A stretch of 61,775 nt of DNA from Cytophagales bacterium (GCA_013298075.1 JAAFJG010000023.1:1-61775), one strand, 5' to 3'. Positions 1-8,577 are shown, counted from the first letter of the stretch. A program made the numbers and translations. Notes: generated by a model from the sequence alone, not told the origin.

Positions 1-23
1 TTAAGTGCTTTGTAAAATCAGTC

Positions 24-31
24 CAAATATA
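24..31 (-). promoter_or_regulatory. Possible -7 box for a leftward gene beyond the window edge
   Basis: Read on the minus strand this is TATATTTG, matching the Bacteroidota -7 consensus TAnnTTTG. Transcription would leave the window at its left end. No clear TTTG lies at the -33 position and the gene itself is not in the window, so this is a weak call. Confidence 0.3.
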
Positions 32-83
32 AACAACTTATTTTTAAAAATTAAAAATACTTTTTAAAAATTCTAATTTTTAT

Positions 84-114
84 ACCTAAAAAGACAAAAT
101 ATGCCTTTTTAGGT
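84..114. terminator. Hairpin, possible terminator
   Basis: ACCTAAAAAG and CTTTTTAGGT form a perfect 10 bp stem around an 11 nt loop. It lies in the gene-free stretch 1-306, otherwise plain AT-rich DNA. It could end a transcript on either strand, but no gene reads into it within the window. Confidence 0.4.
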
Positions 115-236
115 GCGTTTAACCTGAAAATTTATAGATTGTGAAGTGGAATTTTTTGATGAGAATAGGAAAGAGATGAGAAAATAAAAAAAGAAAAATA
201 AATTTGAAATTATTTTTTTTATTTAAAAAGTGTAAG

Positions 237-244
237 TATCTTTG
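237..244 (+). promoter_or_regulatory. -7 box (TATCTTTG) upstream of the PIN pair
   Basis: TATCTTTG fits the Bacteroidota TAnnTTTG -7 element and lies about 60 bases before the ATG at 307. The -33 region is T-rich but has no well-spaced TTTG. Confidence 0.45.
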
Positions 245-306
245 TAAAAAAATTATCTTTTTTTAAAGTAATATTTTAGACAAATTTTATTCTCTCAAAA
301 TAAAAA

Positions 307-1110
307 ATGGAAAGTAATGAAGCAAATATTGAGTTAATAATTAAAGGTGAAAATATAAAACCTGAAAATTTTCCAATAAACGATTTATTAGAGTTTTTAC
401 AAAATCTCAACGATATAATTTCTACTACTACAAACGAAAATACTGATACTGAAAATTCAAGTTTTAGTTTGGTTGGGGTAAGAGAAGGAAGTACCGTGTT
501 TTGTTTTGTTGCTAACAATCCTGATATACAAAATAGTTTTAATTTGTTGGGTCAATCAATGAAAAATAATAATTTTGATATATTGCCTGAAAGTATTTTA
601 CCAAAAATAGAAAAAATATCGTCATTCATCAACAGAAAAAAGATAGATGTTACACTAAAAATAAAAAATAATAATCATTCTAATATAAATAAAAATAATA
701 AAACAACAATAAACGAGGAAGAATTTTTTGATTTTAATCTCAATGAGTTTGATAAAAAAAAACCTATTTATTGCGCTGAAAATGATGTTCTATATGGAGA
801 AGTTAAAAGAATAGGTGGAAAAACGCCAAAGGTTTGGCTGGCAACCGAAAATTATGGAGATATTTTTTGTACTGTCAAATCGGAAGAGATTCTGAATAAA
901 TTAGCCAACAAATTGTATAAATTTGTAGGAGTAGAAGGGATAGCAAAATGGAATATCACAGATAATATACTCGAAGGATTTGAAATAAAATCTTTATTAG
1001 CATACGAAAAAACATCAATTACACAATCAATGCAAAAATTAACAGAAATAATCCAAAATGATTGGGATAATCTAAATCCTGACGAAGTTATCAACGATTT
1101 AAGATATTAA
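307..1110 (+). CDS. Uncharacterised protein paired with a PIN-domain protein
   Basis: A 267-residue soluble protein without signal peptide or membrane segment. I recognise no family. The first ~95 residues look like a mixed alpha/beta domain, residues about 115-145 form an Asn/Lys-rich hydrophilic linker, and residues about 155-240 look like a second beta-rich domain. The stop is 7 bases before the PIN gene, so the two are very probably co-transcribed from the box at 237. Its position directly upstream of a PIN nuclease is that of an antitoxin in VapBC-type modules, but it is about three times the usual antitoxin size and I see no DNA-binding motif. A partner or regulator of the nuclease is an inference from context only. 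Confidence 0.75.
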   Translation: MESNEANIELIIKGENIKPENFPINDLLEFLQNLNDIISTTTNENTDTENSSFSLVGVREGSTVFCFVANNPDIQNSFNLLGQSMKNNNFDILPESILPKIEKISSFINRKKIDVTLKIKNNNHSNINKNNKTTINEEEFFDFNLNEFDKKKPIYCAENDVLYGEVKRIGGKTPKVWLATENYGDIFCTVKSEEILNKLANKLYKFVGVEGIAKWNITDNILEGFEIKSLLAYEKTSITQSMQKLTEIIQNDWDNLNPDEVINDLRY

Positions 1111-1117
1111 AAATGCT

Positions 1118-1633
1118 ATGATTATAACAGAAATACCAAAAAATATTTGCATTGACACAAATATTATTATTTGGGGAGTGAAAAAAGAGTGTACAGCAGG
1201 ACAAGAAGATATGATGGAAAAAACAAAATTTTTTTTCGATTGGGTTCAAAACAATAAAATAAATGTATATATCACATCAATTACATTAGCCGAATTATTA
1301 TGTAATATGGACGAAACAAAACAAAATGATTTTACAAAAATAATTACAAATACTTTTCCAATTATTAGTTTTAATGCTAATACTGCAACTATTTATGGTA
1401 AATTATGGCTAACAGGAAAAGAGAAAAAATTATTAGAGCAAGCAAAAAATAAACAAATTGATACTAACAGACAACGAATGAAAGTAGATTATCAAATAGT
1501 GGCTTGTGCTATTGCCGCTAATTGTGATGCACTTTTTACACACGATAAAGGATTACAATATTTTGCAGATGATAAAATAAAAGTTTATCAAATAACCAAT
1601 ATTCCTCCAGACTTAAAATTATTTAGTTCTTAA
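1118..1633 (+). CDS. PIN-domain ribonuclease (VapC-like)
   Basis: A 171-residue protein with the acidic constellation of PIN nucleases: Asp13 in CIDTN near the N-terminus, Glu59 in LAEL, Asp124 before a helix, and Asp143 in LFTHDKG near the C-terminus. PIN proteins are Mg2+-dependent ribonucleases; VapC members cleave tRNA or rRNA. The protein is somewhat longer than a typical VapC (about 130-140 residues), with an inserted segment around residues 98-120. It follows the upstream gene by 7 bases in one operon. Whether it is a toxin or a housekeeping nuclease cannot be told from sequence alone. Confidence 0.8.
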   Translation: MIITEIPKNICIDTNIIIWGVKKECTAGQEDMMEKTKFFFDWVQNNKINVYITSITLAELLCNMDETKQNDFTKIITNTFPIISFNANTATIYGKLWLTGKEKKLLEQAKNKQIDTNRQRMKVDYQIVACAIAANCDALFTHDKGLQYFADDKIKVYQITNIPPDLKLFSS

Positions 1634-1647
1634 AATTTATTTATTTT

Positions 1648-1780
1648 GAAATAAAAAACATAAAAATTTGGACTAAAACCAACTATAAAATTGTATATTG
1701 TCCTCCAGATAAATCTGGAGGCAATTGAAAATAAAAAAAACATTTTTGTTTCATATACAAAATCTGTAAAAACCACCTTT
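1648..1780 (-). repeat. CCTCCAGAT-hairpin repeat, copy A (partial)
   Basis: Contains the 20-base near-palindrome CCTCCAGATAAATCTGGAGG, flanked by AT-rich sequence matching the copies near 27.6, 36.4, 39.8, 53.5 and 61.6 kb. It has the same orientation as the 53.5 kb copy. It lies between two convergent genes and could also act as a bidirectional terminator. Strand is arbitrary: copies written with AAATCTGGAGGCAATT are given as minus. Confidence 0.7.
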
Positions 1781-1782
1781 TT

Positions 1783-2850
1783 CTAATTCAAAAGGCTTAT
1801 TTTTGAACCATTTTGTAAGTTAATTTGTCCTGTAACAATCACCTTATCACCTTCATTCAATCCTTCAATAATTTCAATTTTATCGCCTTGTGTGATGCCT
1901 ACTTTGATATTTTTTAGTTTTGCAATATTTCCTTCTGTGGTATAAACTTTTGCATCTTTGATACTTCCTAACAATGCTTTTCTTGGAATCATCAAATATT
2001 TTCCTTTTGCTCCAAACTCAAAAAAAGCAGTGCCAAACATACCCGCTTTCAATGGATTGATAGATGAATTAACCACATCTAACTCAATATCGTATCTTTT
2101 AGAAACATCAGCTTTGATGGCTACATTTTTGACTACGCCACTCATTTTTACACCTGAGTATGCTTCGGTTTCAATTTGCACATTTTGTCCATTTTGAATT
2201 TTCAGCATTTCATTTTCTGCTACTTTAATAATCATTTTCAAACGACTAATATCTGTAACTTCCATAATAGGAGTTCCGGGTGCTAAAAAACTTCCTTTTT
2301 CTGCTATTTTTTTGGTAACGATGCCTGCAATAGGTGATTTTACAATCGTTTTAGCTAATCTTTCTTTTAAAGCCTCCATTTGTTGTTCTGCACTCAAAAA
2401 ACCAAATTTTGCGTCGTCTAATTGCATACCTGTTCCTGCGTTTGCTTTGCTTAAATTTTCAAATCTTTCTAAATCTTTTTTACGTTTATCATAATTGATT
2501 TGAGCAATTTTTAGTTCTCTTTGAATAGATTCATCGTCTAATTTGATTAAAATTTGTCCTTCATTGACAAAAGTTCCTTTATCAAAATAAATAGCAATCA
2601 CTCTGCCTGCTGTTTCAGACGCAAAATTTAATTCACGAAAAGGTTCAAAATTGCCTGTAGAGTTAAAATTGCCATCAAAAGATTCTGTTTTGGCTGAGGC
2701 TACTGCCACAGGAAAAACATCGACTACTTTTTCGACCATTTTTGCGTTTTCTTTTGCTTTTTCTTTGTTACGATACAAACTAACGGCTACTAACATTCCA
2801 AAACCCAATATAAATAATGGAATTCTAACTAACTTCCAAACTTTTAACAT
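1783..2850 (-). CDS. RND efflux periplasmic adaptor (membrane fusion protein)
   Basis: A 355-residue HlyD/AcrA-type adaptor linking an inner-membrane RND pump to an outer-membrane channel. Residues about 8-25 form an N-terminal membrane anchor. A biotinyl-lipoyl half-motif follows (AGRVIAIYFDKGTFVNEGQ), then an alpha-helical hairpin (about 125-165), the second lipoyl half (KSPIAGIV), and beta-barrel and membrane-proximal domains. The C-terminal GLNEGDKVIVTG is typical of the family. The matching RND pump is not adjacent but lies at 4990-8097, separated by a PP2C gene and an opposite-strand gene. Both carry the same upstream element (2894-2982 and 8140-8227), so co-regulation is likely. No TolC-like gene is in the window. 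Confidence 0.92.
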   Translation of the reverse strand: MLKVWKLVRIPLFILGFGMLVAVSLYRNKEKAKENAKMVEKVVDVFPVAVASAKTESFDGNFNSTGNFEPFRELNFASETAGRVIAIYFDKGTFVNEGQILIKLDDESIQRELKIAQINYDKRKKDLERFENLSKANAGTGMQLDDAKFGFLSAEQQMEALKERLAKTIVKSPIAGIVTKKIAEKGSFLAPGTPIMEVTDISRLKMIIKVAENEMLKIQNGQNVQIETEAYSGVKMSGVVKNVAIKADVSKRYDIELDVVNSSINPLKAGMFGTAFFEFGAKGKYLMIPRKALLGSIKDAKVYTTEGNIAKLKNIKVGITQGDKIEIIEGLNEGDKVIVTGQINLQNGSKISLLN

Positions 2851-2893
2851 ATATATATAAAATTGGTTTAATTCTGACTTTTATATATAACGA

Positions 2894-2982
2894 ATGGAAA
2901 CTAATAAAAGTTCAAAAGTTTCCAAAGTTTCCAATATTTTTTTGAAAATATTTTTTAGTCTTGATAAATTGATACAAATTTG
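2894..2982 (-). promoter_or_regulatory. Shared RND upstream element, copy 1 (putative operator)
   Basis: About 88 bases upstream of the adaptor gene that recur at roughly 90% identity (by eye) upstream of the RND pump at 8140-8227. It includes GGAAACT...AAGTTTCCAAAGTTTCC, an inverted repeat with a second direct half-site, the form expected of a dimeric repressor site. The conserved block continues through TCTTGATAAATTGATACAAATTT. It fills nearly all of the 133-base gap between the PP2C and adaptor genes. The regulator is not evident in the window. Confidence 0.6.
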
Positions 2983-2983
2983 G

Positions 2984-3703
2984 TTATCTTTTCAAGGCAA
3001 TCAAAGTCGTATCATCTTTCAAAATATTTTTATTCGCAGAAAAATCTGTGAGAAATTTGGGCAAAGCAACCATATTATCAAAATACTCATCATTATCAAA
3101 AAAATCACTTATTTTTGTCATATTTGCTAAGGTTTCTCCATTTTTAAATTTATCATTCAAGTGCATCAATCCATCAGTAGAAACCAATAATCTTTCGAGT
3201 TTAGAGGTTTCTATTGATTCCATTTCTATATAAGTACTGCAACCTATAAGCGTTTTGGCTATATATTCAGGTCTATTGTCTTGTTCAACAATTACTTCTT
3301 TATCATTCAAACAATACAAACCATCTCCCGAATGAAAAATAAAAGTTTGATGAGGTTGTATAATAAACCCAAAAAATGTAAAAAATAAATACTCTTTTAT
3401 AAATTCTAATTCATCACTTGTATGCTGATTTTTGACTATATTCAGTAAATATTCGATAAGGGAAGCACGCAATAAATCTTCTCTAAAAACATTTTGACGA
3501 AAATATTTTTTACAATAATTAACGATAAAATTAACGCCTAATTTTGAACCTACTTCACTACTTGCGGCTGACCCACAGCCATCTGCCACTACGCCTATGA
3601 TATAATTTTTATCTTGATAAAATGCGTAACTATCTTGATTATTATAGTAAAGTTTGTGATGTGAACTTCCAATCACGGAAGCAATAGCATTTTTAAATTC
3701 CAT
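2984..3703 (-). CDS. PP2C-family serine/threonine phosphatase
   Basis: A 239-residue single-domain PP2C-type phosphatase, metal-dependent and cytoplasmic. Visible motifs: NQD near residue 22, ADGCGSAASSEVGS (DGxG motif) around residues 40-53, STDG around 170, and KDDTTLIAL at the C-terminus (the final DD metal ligand). The length is short but complete for bacterial PP2Cs that act on phosphorylated regulators or Hanks-type kinase substrates. No kinase gene is beside it, so the substrate is unknown. It lies upstream of the RND adaptor on the same strand, but the 133-base gap carries its own conserved element, so the two are probably transcribed separately. Confidence 0.85.
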   Translation of the reverse strand: MEFKNAIASVIGSSHHKLYYNNQDSYAFYQDKNYIIGVVADGCGSAASSEVGSKLGVNFIVNYCKKYFRQNVFREDLLRASLIEYLLNIVKNQHTSDELEFIKEYLFFTFFGFIIQPHQTFIFHSGDGLYCLNDKEVIVEQDNRPEYIAKTLIGCSTYIEMESIETSKLERLLVSTDGLMHLNDKFKNGETLANMTKISDFFDNDEYFDNMVALPKFLTDFSANKNILKDDTTLIALKR

Positions 3704-3893
3704 TTTTTTAATTTTTTATGTGTATAAATAAATATAGACAACTAAGCTATCTAATCTTACAAATGTAAAAGTAATTACTCAAAAAAACAAATATTTTTAT
3801 AAATATTTTTGAATGATTAAACTTTTAGGAGATAAATATTGTTATGGAATTATAAAAATAAATTCATTTTAAAACAAATCTTTTCAAATAAAT

Positions 3894-4727
3894 ATGAAAA
3901 AAGTCAATATTTTAATTATTTTACTTTCTTTATTTTTTGTTACACACTTACAAGCGCAAGTAAGACAACCAACTTATAATAATATTGGTTGGTATTGTTA
4001 TTTTGGCGACCACAAAATCAGTAAAAAATGGGGACTCCATACTGAATATCAATGGCGTAGAAATGATTTTATTACTTCTTGGCAACAATCATTGGCTAGA
4101 ATAGGCGTAAATTATGCGGTTCACTCAAAAGTAATGCTTACTTTAGGATATGGATATATCAATACTTTTACTTATGGCGAATATGATGCAACTGCGGGCG
4201 TTGTTCCTATTTCAAGACCCAATAAACAAGGAAAAGAACAAGATTTTCCCGAACATAGAATTTATTTAGATGCCTTAGTCAATAATGATTTACCAAATTT
4301 CGAACTCAACCATAGATTTCGGTATGAACAACGTTATATGGGACTTTTTTATGATGGAAACAATGATAGAATAGAGGATAGTTGGCGTTTATTTCATCGT
4401 TTTCGCTATCGTGTGCGTGGGGCTTTGCCTTTAAAAGGCAATACAGCAGATCCGAAAGAATTTTATTTGCACGCTTATAACGAACTTTTTATTGGTTTTG
4501 GGAATGAAGTGGGAATGAACATTTTTGACCAAAATCGTATCAATATAGGCATAGGATATAAAATAGACAAAAAAGCAAAAATAGAAGCTGGTTTTTTCAG
4601 CCAAACGGTTCAAAGACCAAGATTTAATGCTAAAAATCAAGCCGTTTTTGAATATAACCAAGGTTTTTTAATTGCATTTACGTATAATTTTGATTTTTCT
4701 AAAAAAGAAGAAGAGCCAGCAAAATAG
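3894..4727 (+). CDS. DUF2490 family outer-membrane beta-barrel protein
   Basis: A 277-residue exported protein. The signal peptide spans residues 1-21 (LFFVTHLQAQ, cleavage probably after LQA). The rest is built of alternating aromatic and polar strands such as GLHTEYQWRRND, LTLGYGYINTF, HRFRYEQRYMG and HRFRYRVRGAL, the pattern of DUF2490 proteins, a Bacteroidota family predicted to be outer-membrane barrels of unknown function. It is transcribed alone, divergent from the PP2C gene, and a clear hairpin terminator follows at 4757-4790. Confidence 0.82.
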   Translation: MKKVNILIILLSLFFVTHLQAQVRQPTYNNIGWYCYFGDHKISKKWGLHTEYQWRRNDFITSWQQSLARIGVNYAVHSKVMLTLGYGYINTFTYGEYDATAGVVPISRPNKQGKEQDFPEHRIYLDALVNNDLPNFELNHRFRYEQRYMGLFYDGNNDRIEDSWRLFHRFRYRVRGALPLKGNTADPKEFYLHAYNELFIGFGNEVGMNIFDQNRINIGIGYKIDKKAKIEAGFFSQTVQRPRFNAKNQAVFEYNQGFLIAFTYNFDFSKKEEEPAK

Positions 4728-4756
4728 ATTTTTTTACAAATAAGTATCAATTTCAA

Positions 4757-4790
4757 AAAAAATCCGCAAAAAAATCTTTGCGGATTTTTT
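4757..4790 (+). terminator. Rho-independent terminator of the DUF2490 gene
   Basis: AATCCGCAAA and TTTGCGGATT form a stem flanked by A and T runs, 30 bases after the stop at 4727. The flanking A/T tracts extend the stem and provide the U-run. Confidence 0.85.
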
Positions 4791-4802
4791 AGTATCATTT
4801 CA

Positions 4803-4936
4803 GGGGGCATCTAAAAAATAAATTATCCACTTTATATTTAGAAATATGAACGAATGCATAAAACGTTGGCGTTAAGGCGAACACTTTTATATACATAAAG
4901 GTTTTTATTGAGTATCATATTTTTTACTTAGTCCGC
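4803..4936. repeat. MITE-like element 2, short copy
   Basis: Starts GGGGCATCTAAAAAATAAAT and ends TTTTTTACTTAGTCC. The same ends bound a longer element at 58993-59293. The two ends are imperfect inverted repeats of each other (AGGG..CTAAAAAATAA against AGGGACTAAATAAAAAATAA). There is no coding capacity. It sits between a plus-strand terminator and the terminator of the RND pump. Confidence 0.55.
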
Positions 4937-4944
4937 AAATAAAA

Positions 4945-4973
4945 TTGGCTATCAGCAAAATATTGATAGCCAA
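4945..4973 (-). terminator. Terminator of the RND pump gene
   Basis: TTGGCTATCA and TGATAGCCAA form a perfect 10 bp stem with a 9-base loop just past the minus-strand stop at 4990, followed on that strand by a T-rich stretch. Confidence 0.8.
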
Positions 4974-4989
4974 AAGTATTTTTATTTGA

Positions 4990-7900
4990 TTACGCATTCA
5001 CCACCACATTTTTTTTCTTTGAAAAAAATGCAATCGTTTTATCGACCAACATATAAACAACAGGCACGACCAACAAAGTCAATAACATCGAACTACTCAA
5101 ACCACCAATCAATGCCCAAGCCAAACCATTTTTCCATTCTGCTCCTGCACCCGTTGCCAACGCAATCGGTAACATACCAATCACCATCGCAATTGTTGTC
5201 ATCAAAATCGGTCTAAGTCTTGTTTTGCCCGCTTCTATCAAAGCATCATACGTATTCATACCTTCCGCTTTCGCTTGTGTGGTAAAATCAACCAATAAAA
5301 TGGCATTTTTAGCCACCAAACCAATCAACATAACCATTCCTAACATAGAAAAAATACTTATATTATTCATCGTCATCGCTAAGGCTAATAACGCCCCAAT
5401 AATAGCCACAGGAATCGAAAATAAGACTACAAAAGGATACACATAACTATCATATAATGCCACCATAATCAAATAAACGAACAAAATCGAAGCTATCAAA
5501 GCAAATCCCAAACCGCCCATGGCTTCGGCTTGTCTTTTAATATCTCCTTCTTTTGCGTAAGAAATATCTTTGGGAAGATTCATAGATTTGATAACTTCTT
5601 CTACTTCTTGCCCAAGCGTACCCGCAGGACGACCTAATGCTTGCGTTTCGAAAGTCAAAGAAGACATTCTGCTTTTTCGTTCCAATTTTGTAGGTCCTGT
5701 GGTGGCGATAGTTTTCGCAAATTGATTGAGTTTTACGATTTGCCCAACATTATTGACAAAAGAAAGTTGTGTAATATCATCTAAATTTCGACGATTAAAA
5801 TCATCTAATTTAATATTTATATCGTATGTAAATTCACCATCTTCGTATTCATTTTTATCATTTCCATTGAACGCATTTTGCATTGTTGCCCCCACAATAT
5901 CCATCGAAAGTCCTAATTCAGCCATTCTTTTTTTATCAATTTCGACACTAATTTCAGGGTTTCCAGTTTCTGCTGATAATTTTACGTCTGCTGTTCCTTT
6001 CAATTTTTTTGCTTTTTCGACTAATATTTCGCCATATTTAAACAAAGTATCTATATTGGGTCCGTTCAAAATATACTGCACAGGTGCTTGGTTGGCTGTT
6101 CCTAAAAAACTCAAAGGACTTGCTTTGAATTTTACGCCCGGTACATCTTTTAATAATTGATTTTTGATTTCATAACCCATTAAATCAGCAGGCAAAGGTC
6201 TTTTGTCTTTTTCTACTAATTTAATATTTAATTCTGCCACATAATTGGTAGCGGTTGCGCCCACAATTTCAGAAGTTGCGCCAACGGTAGTGAAAATATT
6301 GGTAACGTATTTATTTTTAAATAATATTTTTTCAACTTTTTGGGCAACTTGGTTGGTTTGTTCGATAGTCGCATCTTTGGGTAATTCTATTTGCAAAATA
6401 AATTCTCCTCTATCGCCTTGACTAACAAACTCTCCGCCAATAAATCCAAATCTTACCAACATAAATGAACTAAAAAATAAAATAATAGTAACTACCAAAG
6501 TAACTAATTTATTTTTCAAAGCCCAACGCAAAATACTAATATAACCATTTGTCAAAGATTCTATTTGTCTTTCGAACCATAAAATAAATTTCCCAAAAAT
6601 AGTCGTGCCTGTAATGTGTTCTAATTTCGAAAAACGAGATGCCAATAAAGGCGTTACGGTGAAAGAAACGAACAAACTCATCAAAGTTGCCACCACAACC
6701 ACCAGCGAAAATTGTCTTAAAATATTAGAAATCAAACCACTCACCAACGCAATCGGCAAGAAAACAACCACATCAACCAAAGTAATAGACAAAGCAGAAA
6801 AGCCAATTTCAGCACGCCCATCTAACGAGGCTTCGCGTGGTTTTTTGCCCATTTCTAAATGGCGATAAATATTTTCTAACACCACAATCGAGTCATCAAC
6901 CAAAATTCCAACGACCAACGAAAGTGCCAATAAAGTCATTAAATTTAACGTAAAACCTAACACATACATCGCAATAAAAGTGGAAATTAAAGATGCTGGA
7001 ATTGCCAACATTACAATAAAAGCATTGCGAATCGAGTGTAAAAATAATAACATCACACACGCAACCAACAAAACTGCCACCAGTAAATCTTCCATCACAG
7101 CGTGTGCGGCTTTCAGTGTAAATTCGGTTGAATCTTGTGCAATAGCAAATTTAAGTTTTTTATCTGCATATCTTTTTTCTAATTCTTTAATTTCTTTGAC
7201 TACTAATTCCTTTACTTTTACAGCATTGGCATCAGATTGTTTTCTCAATAAAATTCCGATAGAAGTTTTTCCATCGATGCGTGTAATTTTAGAAGTTTCT
7301 TTTTGTGTATCTTGAATTTCTGCTACTTGTTTAAGATAAACAGGCGAACCTGTGCGGTCTGTGGCAACAATTACTCTTTCTAAATCGTTCAAATTTTTAA
7401 ATTTTCCTGCTAAACGAATGAGCGTTTGGCTTTCATTATTTTTTATTTTTCCTGTTGGAAAGTCTAAATTCGAACTTTGAATCGCTCTCGTAACTTGTAA
7501 AATAGAAATATTATAAGATTCTAATTTTGATTTATTCAAATTGACACGAATTTCACGTTCATCACCTCCCACCAAATCCACCTGTCCCATACCTTCTAAT
7601 TTAGAAATACTTGGCACAATGCGTTGGCTGACCACGTCAAATAACTCGGTTGGGGACATATTGGCACTCACGCCTGCTCGTATGATAGGAAATTCATCAA
7701 AAGCCAACTTACTCAAAGTAGGTGTTTTGGCATCAGCAGGCAACGAAGATACGATTTTATTGATTTTTCTTTGTGCATCTAATAAGGCATCATTCGCATT
7801 GCCGCTTGAAGTCAATTCAACAATTAAAAGCGAATAACTTTCTTGAGAAATGGCTCTAATATTTGATACATTTTCCATCGAAGCCAAAGCATCTTCTAAT

Positions 7901-8097
7901 TTTTTACTGACATTGGTTTCTACTTCTTTGGGAGATGCGCCCGGATAAAGCGTGCTGACCGTGATGATAGGTTGTGCAAATTTAGGCATTAGTTCATAGC
8001 CCAACATACTATAACTTAACACTCCTAAAAATGTAAGCACCGTAAAAAGCACTACTAAAAGGCTTGGGCGTGAAACGGATAATTCGGTAATAGTCAT
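4990..8097 (-). CDS. RND multidrug efflux permease (AcrB/HAE1-like)
   Basis: A full-length 1035-residue inner-membrane RND pump that exports drugs or other toxic compounds using the proton gradient. Start MTITELSVSRPSLLVVLFTVL gives the first transmembrane helix, and two large periplasmic loops follow. TM4 contains LVVGILVDDSIVVLENI with the proton-relay Asp pair, and the second half has AKNAILLVDF and the final helices before the stop. YPGASPKEVE and GMGQVDLVGG are typical of the family. The adaptor is encoded separately at 1783-2850. Its promoter region holds the conserved element 8140-8227 and a TATATTTG box. Confidence 0.95.
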   Translation of the reverse strand: MTITELSVSRPSLLVVLFTVLTFLGVLSYSMLGYELMPKFAQPIITVSTLYPGASPKEVETNVSKKLEDALASMENVSNIRAISQESYSLLIVELTSSGNANDALLDAQRKINKIVSSLPADAKTPTLSKLAFDEFPIIRAGVSANMSPTELFDVVSQRIVPSISKLEGMGQVDLVGGDEREIRVNLNKSKLESYNISILQVTRAIQSSNLDFPTGKIKNNESQTLIRLAGKFKNLNDLERVIVATDRTGSPVYLKQVAEIQDTQKETSKITRIDGKTSIGILLRKQSDANAVKVKELVVKEIKELEKRYADKKLKFAIAQDSTEFTLKAAHAVMEDLLVAVLLVACVMLLFLHSIRNAFIVMLAIPASLISTFIAMYVLGFTLNLMTLLALSLVVGILVDDSIVVLENIYRHLEMGKKPREASLDGRAEIGFSALSITLVDVVVFLPIALVSGLISNILRQFSLVVVVATLMSLFVSFTVTPLLASRFSKLEHITGTTIFGKFILWFERQIESLTNGYISILRWALKNKLVTLVVTIILFFSSFMLVRFGFIGGEFVSQGDRGEFILQIELPKDATIEQTNQVAQKVEKILFKNKYVTNIFTTVGATSEIVGATATNYVAELNIKLVEKDKRPLPADLMGYEIKNQLLKDVPGVKFKASPLSFLGTANQAPVQYILNGPNIDTLFKYGEILVEKAKKLKGTADVKLSAETGNPEISVEIDKKRMAELGLSMDIVGATMQNAFNGNDKNEYEDGEFTYDINIKLDDFNRRNLDDITQLSFVNNVGQIVKLNQFAKTIATTGPTKLERKSRMSSLTFETQALGRPAGTLGQEVEEVIKSMNLPKDISYAKEGDIKRQAEAMGGLGFALIASILFVYLIMVALYDSYVYPFVVLFSIPVAIIGALLALAMTMNNISIFSMLGMVMLIGLVAKNAILLVDFTTQAKAEGMNTYDALIEAGKTRLRPILMTTIAMVIGMLPIALATGAGAEWKNGLAWALIGGLSSSMLLTLLVVPVVYMLVDKTIAFFSKKKNVVVNA

Positions 8098-8127
8098 AAT
8101 TTTTTTGATTTTATCTTATTTTCTATA

Positions 8128-8135
8128 CAAATATA
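8128..8135 (-). promoter_or_regulatory. -7 box of the RND pump gene
   Basis: On the minus strand this is TATATTTG, about 30 bases before the ATG at 8097. A TTTG lies 23 bases further upstream (8159-8162). The first arm of the putative operator (GGAAACTTT) falls between the two boxes, where a bound repressor would block transcription. Confidence 0.5.
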
Positions 8136-8139
8136 AACA

Positions 8140-8227
8140 AAGGAAACTTTAAAAAGTTCAAAAGTTTCCAAAGTTTCCAATATTTTTTTTAAAATATTGT
8201 TTCGTCTTGATAAATTGATACAAATTT
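8140..8227 (-). promoter_or_regulatory. Shared RND upstream element, copy 2 (putative operator)
   Basis: Near-copy of 2894-2982, with GGAAACTTTAAAAAGTTC, AAAGTTTCCAAAGTTTCC and the conserved tail GTCTTGATAAATTGATACAAA. Two copies lying immediately upstream of the two separated halves of one efflux system argue for a shared regulator, although a dispersed repeat cannot be excluded from two examples. Confidence 0.6.
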
Positions 8228-8288
8228 ATTGGTTTTTAAGAATTTTGTATGGAATTTTTTTTTGAATTGTTTCCAAATTTATCGGTAT

Positions 8289-8576
8289 TGTCACAAATTC
8301 GTTGCAAAAAAATTTGTACATTTAAAAGAACAACATTTATGAAATATTTCTGATTTATAGTAGAAAAAAATATGAAATTTATTGATGATGTATTTTTTAT
8401 AAAAAAGAGTTTTTTAAATGGTAGCCAAAAATTGAGAAAAATCATTAAAAATTCGAGAAAAAAGAAAAAAAATTAGTATTAATCCGCTAAATCCGTGTTA
8501 TCTGTGTGCTAAAATCTCTTTCATTTAAAAAATACTAAAATAAAAATAAAGTTACAACGAATTTGGGACAGCATCG
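8289..8576. repeat. MITE-like element 1, interrupted copy
   Basis: Begins TTGTCACAAATTCGTTGCAA and ends TTACAACGAATTTGGGACAG. These ends are inverted repeats of each other and match the 90-base element at 33432-33521. This copy is about 200 bases longer, mainly because a 131-base element (8407-8537) lies inside it. The rest of the gene-free stretch 8098-8577 is the RND promoter region. The short open frame across 8236-8445 is part of the repeat and is not called as a gene. Confidence 0.65.
8407..8537. repeat. 131 bp repeat, copy 1, nested in MITE-like element 1
   Basis: GAGTTTTTTAAATGG ... CATTTAAAAAATACTA, almost identical over 131 bases to 50955-51085 (about six differences by eye). TTTTTTAAATG at one end and CATTTAAAAAA at the other form terminal inverted repeats. 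The core contains CCGCTAAATCCGTGTTATCT. No coding capacity. Confidence 0.75.
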
Positions 8577-8577
8577 A

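Noticed and set aside
852-1094. Open frame opposite the first gene
   Set aside because: Antisense shadow of a gene with better codon content, conserved spacing to its neighbour and a promoter box.
1695-1720. CCTCCAGAT hairpin as an ordinary terminator
   Set aside because: The same hairpin with long conserved flanks recurs in divergent and co-directional gaps as well, so it belongs to a dispersed repeat; termination may be a side effect.
8236-8445. Short open frame on the minus strand, 69 codons
   Set aside because: It runs across the ends of two repeat elements, has no start context and a low-complexity translation; it is a by-product of AT-rich repeats.
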